A program made the position numbers and the translations under genes. 64,000 nucleotides of DNA from Polytrichum commune (lineage: Eukaryota > Streptophyta > Polytrichopsida > Polytrichales > Polytrichaceae), in NCBI GenBank assembly GCA_950295325.1, contig OX485803.1:22878001-22942000 (forward strand), given 5' to 3'. Shown in pieces: positions 57,850 through 64,000 of the stretch. The notes below the pieces were generated by a model that searched no databases, had not been told where the DNA came from, and saw only the letters and a list, made by a program, of their open reading frames with translations. Within the stretch, counting starts at the first letter, position 1. The number at the start of each line of letters is the position of its first letter.

Positions 57850-58276
57850 AAGTAGAAAAATGAAACACGGTGAAAAAAAGTTGATTCAGCTAGAAAAAAC
57901 GGCTTGAAGTTTGTGCAATATATTTCAGAGATGGAGTAGAGGAAATGATGAGGAATGCAAGTTGTTTTGTAACTTTATTTCTTGTTCACAATTAGTTGCC
58001 TTTTCGTAAAGGGGCAAGTAAGTCAAACCCCCTAATTGTGTGGTAGAGTCTCCCTAATTTGAGCATCAAAATATCCTACTCTGCATACGCATGCACATAG
58101 GTGGTTAACTCAATGGCACCCAAAACTGATGTGGAACATGACCTATCCGGCCAATCACTGCATCCTTTTCAGCCCACCACGTTTACAATCAACCATTTTG
58201 GGTCCACAAAAAAATAATCCTACTCCCGGTCTGGTGAACTAGTAATGGCCACTCAACATCTTCCGTTTTTCTACCT
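57850..58276. mobile_element. Diverged relative of the AGGTAGAAATACC MITE
   Basis: The left end AAGTAGAAAAATGAAACACG follows TA, and the right end is TTTTTCTACCT. Inner landmarks are colinear with the three other copies: 'gaggaatgcaagttgtttt', 'gtcaaaccccctaattg', 'gagtctcccta' and 'ggtggttaactca'. Many substitutions and indels; an older copy or sister family. Confidence 0.65.
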
Positions 58277-58789
58277 CAGATGTCCCTCTAGTAGTAGTCC
58301 CATAAACCATTTGACCTCCTGAACTCTAAACACAACATTATTAAGCAGTGTACGTTCATTCATATGGACCCTAAGAACATAACCATAGGATAACCCAACC
58401 TACTGCAAGAAAACTCAGATCAAAGAAACACACATGAACGAACGCACATCGCTTACTAATGTCATGAAATCCATATAATTTTGCTTTCTTCTTCCATTGA
58501 ACTTATTCCAACCATGGATTAAACTTGACCTCGCAAAAAAGTTTTAGTGCATTTCTCAGGTAGGCATATTTCAAAGAAGCTAGTAGCGGACATTACAATC
58601 CACCTACTAAGTTAGGTATATGTGGAGGGGAATGAAGGAGAGTGTCATTGCCCTGCAAAAGAAACTTTTAGCTGTGCCCAAAGGTGAAATTAGGCATTGA
58701 CTCCCCGACTCACTGGATAGAGTGTGTCAGATAGACGTATGGAGAGGATAAGGATACACATCAATAAACGCGAAGTTTGAAGCGACTGC
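58277..58789. other. Intergenic, nothing recognised
   Basis: Spacer between two related MITEs; no gene or repeat ends seen. Confidence 0.35.
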
Positions 58790-58791
58790 TA

Positions 58792-59220
58792 AGGTAGAAA
58801 TACCATAGCATGTGAAAATAAGGTGATTTTATCGCATTGAACATCTGGTCTGACAATCATGAGATAATTTCCCAAGATAGACGAGAAGGATTCATGAAGA
58901 ATTAATGCAAGTTGTTTCATATTTTTCTGCCCTATATAAAAAATGTTACAATTTTTCAAAGTGGAAAGTTGTTCAAACCCCTACTTGTTCATTAGATTTT
59001 CCCTACACCGAACATGGTAATCTGCATTTTCATACAGACTATCGCCTAAATCGGTTACCTCATGAGTACATTTACACTTGACTCTCATTGGCTACACTTA
59101 GTGTACACACGTTGAAGTTGCCGCTGAGCCATGATCGGTTTTAGAAATGGCACTGTACCATTATGACGGCGGTCTAGTGCACGGCTAGAGGGTGGTTAAT
59201 GGGTTATGGTGTTTCTACCT
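58792..59220. mobile_element. AGGTAGAAATACC-type MITE, copy 3 (429 bp)
   Basis: Termini AGGTAGAAATACCATAGCAT and the complement of AGGTAGAAACACCATAACCC, flanked by TA on both sides (58790-58791, 59221-59222). It lies immediately against copy b of the 'tgaaccggttgag' repeat. Confidence 0.88.
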
Positions 59221-59221
59221 T

Positions 59222-59430
59222 AGTTGCAGATGAACCGGTTGCGTTTTGAGAAATAATCGGTTGAAGTTCAAGACTTCGGGAAAAATACCCATAATTTTAG
59301 AGGAGTTTAGATGATATACCTCGAATTAGTAAAGGAAAAACCGAAACATGGCAACGTGTAACCGGTTGGACTTGGAACCACTAGCATCTCGATCGATTAT
59401 GAATGCCCAAAAATCTCCCTGGACATTGAT
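59222..59430. repeat. Dispersed repeat 'tgaaccggttgagtttgag', copy b
   Basis: Matches 51605-51830. The remainder of the family sequence resumes at about 60838-60990, so about 1.4 kb appears to have been inserted into this copy. Confidence 0.55.
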
Positions 59431-60837
59431 ACATGTGTAAGAGAAGATGGACACTTGCAAGACACGCATTACCGGTATTCCAGACCTTGGACAACCTACC
59501 AACTAATTCAACTATTAGTTAACTACACTGAATAGGATACTTAGTGTTTGATTATGTTTAGTGTTGTTATCACCCTACCCTGCTCAACACTAATTTTCAA
59601 TTCCTTGACAATTAGTGTTAGACATGAATGTGCCGCTGCCTTCCTTACTGCCACCTCCCTTATTTAGATCCTTTTTTTGCATATCCTTACCAACACTAAA
59701 TTCAAACATGTAACTTCCACATATTATCATAGTTAATATTTAGTGTTTGAGTTTACATTTAATGTTACTTACTTTCATAGGGTTGATGATATTTAGTGTA
59801 TGCGTTTGTATTTAGTGTATCAAACACTAGATATCCTATTTGATGTAGTTGTCTTTCGTAACTATAGTTGTTTATGATTTGACCTATCAAAAAATGTAGT
59901 TAACTATAGTCGTTCTAAATTCGGTCTGCCAAAAGCTCTAGTTAACTATAGATATATCTAGTTAACTAAAGTTGAGCGCAACCCGTTCACAAATTTATTT
60001 TGTAGTGTTGTAGTGTCACTAGCGTGTTATTTGTGTTGGTGGTGTACATGGAGGTTGTTCGGGAACCGAACACTGTGAGTGATCATGTAAAGACGTTTCT
60101 TGATGATCCACAGTGGCCCGAGCATATTAAAGACCCGCAATTGAAGCTAATCAAGAGGCGAACTTCTTCGAATATATAATAATACTATTATAACTATAGT
60201 TGTTCTTGAAACCGGTTTGAAATTTTTCTAGTTAACTATAGTTGTTCCCTAAAATGTATTGAAAAAAAAATCTAGTTAACTATAATTATTTAGGCAGTTG
60301 TCCAAGGTCTACAATATTCCACAAGTATAGAACACTTGCATGACCCAAACCAAATATTTCGGATTTGAGATATGAAATGGGAAGACTCCCCATAGCCACC
60401 ATACATTAGGGTTCACGGAGGTGTATATATGGCAAATGTGTTCGTGAGAGCTTGAATGGTTGTCAACTCATCGATCCTCGCTCTTGTGATCCCTTTTAAT
60501 TTTGTTCAAATTGAATCAAAGCATCTCTTTAATCTACATTAACCGCTCACGAAGGTGCCATCCATTTGAATTGTCCATTTGGAATAAAAGAAATGTCTAT
60601 ACCAATTGCTCATCCAAGTGGAGGGCACTTTCAACAACTCCCATACCAAAGAGCATTTTCATCCATAACCTCCAATTTACTTGCCAAGGAGCAAACTGGT
60701 TATTTCCCGTAAATCGACTTGGGTGCCTAGTTGGATGTATTGTTGCTACCACCACTCTTCATCCACTCTCCTCTTGCTGGTTGCGTAACGAATGTAAGCG
60801 GGATTGGTTCAATTACTTATCTTCACCGAACAACTAT
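59431..60837. other. Insert-like stretch with AACTATAGTT repeats
   Basis: Contains repeated 'tttagtgtt' phrases (59540-59830) and a cluster of 'tagttaactatagttgtt' units, several inverted (59850-60300). A 113-codon frame at 60502-60843 has no recognisable domain. Likely one or more small non-coding elements, ends not resolved. Confidence 0.4.
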
Positions 60838-61207
60838 ATTTGAGTGGTGTGTGGATAAGGTGTGGATCTAAGAGCATACTAAAAAATGACACACATTTTA
60901 AAAAGATTGGACTACTTGCACAAAGTTTGTCAACAATTCTAAAGTTCAATAGTCAACATAATTGGAGGGACATATATATAACTATTTAATAAAACAAAGA
61001 GATTCTTCATTTAGATTATGAAGAAGGTATTCATTAAGCGAGCTCCAAAATTTATAAGACAAATGGCTTTGGCTTCAAAATAGATTTGCTAATCATCTCA
61101 TGATTGCAAGTTAATTGTGTGTTGAATATCCTAGGAGAAGTGGGGAAATTGGCAAAGAAGAAGAAGAGTATCCATGTAACACCCATCTCAATGAGTGGGG
61201 ACAACTG

Positions 61208-61395
61208 ACCGCTAGTTACAAGTGAACCGGTTGAGTTTGAGAAATAACCGGTTGAAGTTCAAGACCTCAAGAAAAGAACCAATCATTTTAGAGGAATCTA
61301 TGGAATATGCCTCAAATTAGTAAAGAGAAACCGAAAGATCACAGCATGTAACCATGGGTTGGACTTGGAAACATTACGATCTTGACCGACTAGAG
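61208..61395. repeat. Dispersed repeat 'tgaaccggttgagtttgag', copy c
   Basis: Close to copies a and b over about 190 bases. A further fragment of the family (tgcccaaaaatctccatggacattga) lies at about 61810-61845, separated by unrelated sequence. Confidence 0.55.
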
Positions 61396-62392
61396 TTATT
61401 TGTAAAGTAAAGCATATGAAACCATGGGTTTAGTCCCAAACCTGAGTATATGAGAATTAACACAAAGTCACCTAAGTTTTCTTAATTTTGAAATTATCAT
61501 ACAAAAAGAGTGGTGTCGGACTATTAAAAACCGGTTTTCTAGCTTGTCTTACTAGGATGGGTGGACCGAGCTAGCCTTGCATAGTTTGAATTAGAATCTA
61601 GGATAGTGCGTCCCATGTGGATACCCTATTTTAGATCTTACATTTTTTTGTCTCAAAGTTTGAGAGATGAAAAGAGAAAGTCTTAAAAATTTCACCCAAA
61701 TTTCAAAATAGACTCCGATACACAAAGAGCAATGAGCTCTCAATAGAAAGCTTTCTCAAAGAAGGATCAAACCCACAGTTTCGTATCTGTTTGAAGGACT
61801 TCACTGATAACTCGGTGTTGCCCAAAAATCTCCATGGACATTGACCCATCTCTCCTTAATCTGTAGTCGATAAGAGTTGTGCAAAGACTCAAACAGTCTC
61901 GGCCAACAACTTGCATGCGTGGCGAAATAAAATAAGCATGGAGTTTGCATAAAGTTGTCATACATTCACCATGCTCCTTTTCACAAGTACAAGATGCTGA
62001 ACTACTCTCCACCTGCACTCCCTGCCATAGCCCCAATTTCTGGGAGCAGAGTATAACAAACAACCTGCGAAGTGCATACTTACCAGCCTGACGATCGGAG
62101 ATCGAAACAAACTTGAGAAGCGGGCGAGCCTGAGATTCTTGGCTCCCTGATCCTCGCAGACAACAGATGTCAACTCTGTGTGCATGCCTCACAGATTCTC
62201 ACCTTGCATGTGATGCACTACTTATTCTGGACTGCAATCTCTGGTAGCTGCAAATTTCTGTGGAGAGCTCATTGGAGCCCAAAAGGAGCAAGGATTATAG
62301 TAAGCTGACATTTGAGGATGAGCTGATTTCTGTGCTCCTGACCCTCCCAGATGTGTACACATGTGTGATTTATAGTAGCATTCATTTCCTTG
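61396..62392. other. Upstream flank of GLR gene
   Basis: A 141-codon open frame on the - strand (61767-62192) is the longest here but shows no known motif and starts inside a repeat fragment. No gene called. Confidence 0.35.
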
Positions 62393-63000
62393 TTGCTTTC
62401 TCATTTGTCACTACTGTAGGCTCAATCAGCAAGTGACAGAAATTGTGCTAGGGTTGACATGTTGTGGGGTAGGAGAGGAATGATATATGGTGTACTGATA
62501 ATCACAAAATGTCAGTCCCGCCTGTCCCACAACACCAAACCTCCTCCTAAGTGGGAAATGGCATTTTGTAGGCATTGGCAGAGAGGAGAGGGAAGGATAC
62601 TGTGGATAGAGTGGCGCTGGTGGGTTGTGCATGGAGTTTCTTTCATGTGACTGGGCATGTCAGGTCATGTGAAAGTGCTTGCAGCATTTATTTTTCTTGC
62701 TACTTTCTCATGTGTCATTACTGTAGGCTCAATGAGCAAGTTGCAGAACATGTGCTGCACATCATCAGGAGCTGCTAAGCTTATGTGACATTTTGAGGTT
62801 AACACTTCTCATGGCAGCAATTGACTCTAGGCTTCTTGCTTTGGAGGAGGTTTGGTGTTGTGGGGTATGTGGGATCGACATTTTGTAATAGCTTCGGCAT
62901 TGGCAGAGAGGAGTGAAGTGAAGTGAAGTGAATCCAGTAGCACAGGTGGGTTGTGCATGAAGTTTAATCTTGCATGTGACTGGGCGTGTCAGGCCATATC
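62393..63000 (+). repeat. Duplicated upstream region of GLR gene
   Basis: Two pairs of direct repeats: 'ctttctcat-tgtca-tactgtaggctcaat' at about 62396-62445 and 62702-62760, and 'ggcattggcagagaggag ... gtgggttgtgcatg ... tgtgactgggc' at about 62572-62668 and 62892-62990. An exact 22-bp inverted pair lies at 62526-62547 and 62843-62864. Together these show a rearranged tandem duplication just before the gene. Confidence 0.75.
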
Positions 63001-63153
63001 CACCAGTTGTGAACCTGCAACAGTCGGCTGTATCTGGCGTTGTCACTCTTGGTATCTCACATAGGCTGTTGTTCTTCCACATCGGTTGACATCGTGTGCA
63101 GATAGTGTCCACCAGCGGCAGGTGCCGAGGATCACTCTGGGGAGGGAGAGAGC

Positions 63154-63460
63154 ATGTGGGAGCCATGGCATGGCTCATCCTTTACACAACAGCTGCTGCT
63201 ACTGAAACTTATACTTGTGATGCTAGCTTCACGGTGTTTTCTGATGGGGAATGCTGATCAAAATGGCACTGCCACCGCACCACCTCAAACTGTGGGCATC
63301 GGAGGGCTGTTGTCCTACAACTCCACCATCGGAAGAGCAGCCAAGGCGTCCTTGGAGCTGGCTGTGGAGGAAGTGAACAATGCTGGATTGTTGGGAAACG
63401 CCACTTTGGTGTTGCATCTTGGCAACACCAATTGCAGCGCCTTCCAAGGCGCAGCCGCTG
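63154..63460 (+). CDS. Glutamate receptor-like (GLR) channel, first exon
   Basis: First exon of a plant GLR, a ligand-gated cation channel of plasma and internal membranes. 102 codons are visible, ending at a GT donor (63461) in phase 1. Residues 1-33 form a signal peptide with hydrophobic core LLLLKLILVML. The mature N-terminus then begins the amino-terminal (periplasmic-binding-like) domain: VGIGGLLSYNSTIGRAAKASLELAVEEVN and LVLHLGNTNCSAF, matching the usual 'NSTIGR' and 'DTNCSGF' landmarks. Four N-glycosylation sequons are present (Asn37, 56, 82, 93). The ligand-binding and pore domains lie in exons beyond the window. The first ATG, 63154, gives the signal peptide in full and is preferred. 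Confidence 0.85.
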
Positions 63461-63497
63461 GTAAACCAAAAAACTCAACCCATCCCTCTCGCCTCCA

Positions 63498-63845
63498 TCT
63501 GAACGTTCCGAATGTCAAGAAGTTATGTACTCAAAATGAAATGTTAGCTTTGAAGGGAGCTCATGTCTTCTATTAATGTCATGGGCAAATTCAATCGCCA
63601 TACATATTGAAGGTGATGATCTGTTGCTTCGTAATTGAGAACCACTAGGTCCGAAGTGCATGCCTAAGCTCCTCTTACTATCTGAATGTTCCGAATATCA
63701 AGAAGTTATGTACTCAAAATAGAATGTTACCTTTAAAGGGAGCTGATGCGTTCTATCAAGTCACACATTTTGAAAGCGATGATCTGGTGCTTCATAATTG
63801 AGAATCACTAGGTTTGAAGTGCATACCTAAACTCCTCTTATTATC
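63498..63845 (+). repeat. Tandem duplication (about 184 bp) in GLR intron 1
   Basis: 63498-63681 and 63682-63845 repeat the same sequence (ctgaa-gttccgaat-tcaagaagttatg ... cctcttattat) with scattered changes and one small deletion in the second unit. Both lie after the exon-1 donor, so they appear intronic. Confidence 0.8.
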
Positions 63846-64000
63846 TATATGCCTCCGGACTGTTTAGGGGTCAATTGGCACGACCCACCAACTCACAAAG
63901 AACTCTGAAACGAGAGTAGTTTTCGACTTCTCTTCACAAATGGGGGAATTCCCAGAGTCATAGAAGCTAAGTGTGCATCTACTTATGGTTCATTCGTTTG

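Noticed and set aside
61767-62192. 141-codon open frame on the minus strand upstream of the GLR gene
   Set aside because: No recognised motif; its 3' part overlaps a fragment of a dispersed repeat; no splice or promoter support.

Overview
The window looks like nuclear DNA of a streptophyte, most likely a land plant. Four gene models have plant-type families or plant-like spliceosomal introns with GT-AG borders: a KDPG/KHG-type aldolase, a TBC1D22-like Rab-GAP, a small cysteine-rich protein, and the first exon of a glutamate-receptor-like channel. The rest is AT-rich, gene-poor DNA dominated by plant transposons: a Ty3/gypsy chromovirus, L1-type LINE remains, and many MITEs of the pogo/mariner, Harbinger, hAT and CACTA types. 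The introns are short to medium (about 90-780 bp). I cannot fix the species from sequence alone.

Layout. 1-2208 holds the 3' part of the aldolase gene (+ strand, eight visible exons, catalytic Glu and Lys codons kept). A 488-bp pogo-like MITE lies at 3426-3913, and its inverted twin is at 16197-16684. Between them is the complete 12-exon TBC gene (7710-12436, 467 codons, every intron phase consistent). 16.7-26.9 kb is intergenic DNA carrying at least six MITEs, including a perfect 58-bp palindrome where two related elements meet. 27002-28935 is a frameshifted L1-type LINE ORF2. 29959-31782 is an intact open frame with RNase H, a CCHC finger and a PD-(D/E)XK-like C-terminus but no reverse transcriptase. 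33-38 kb carries a candidate SINE, a CACTA foldback MITE, and a 42-bp tandem array built on GGGCTAGCCC.

38367-45579 is a complete but dead Ty3/gypsy chromovirus on the - strand (361-bp LTRs, TSD ACAAG). A separate MITE sits between its protease and reverse transcriptase. 46-52 kb holds further MITEs, among them a 205-bp G-rich hAT element with an 8-bp TSD. 52.8-54.5 kb is a GC-richer gene start with a TGACGTCA palindrome, leading to a 145-aa cysteine-rich protein. 57.8-61.4 kb is MITE and dispersed-repeat DNA. The right edge (63154-63460) is exon 1 of a GLR gene, whose upstream region and first intron both contain local duplications.

The host genes are unrelated to one another: sugar-acid metabolism, Rab regulation, an unknown protein, and a cation channel. 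They are not a cluster. The item most worth a second look is the intact RNase H-CCHC-nuclease-like frame at 30-31.8 kb. All homology calls come from reading motifs by eye; no search was run.
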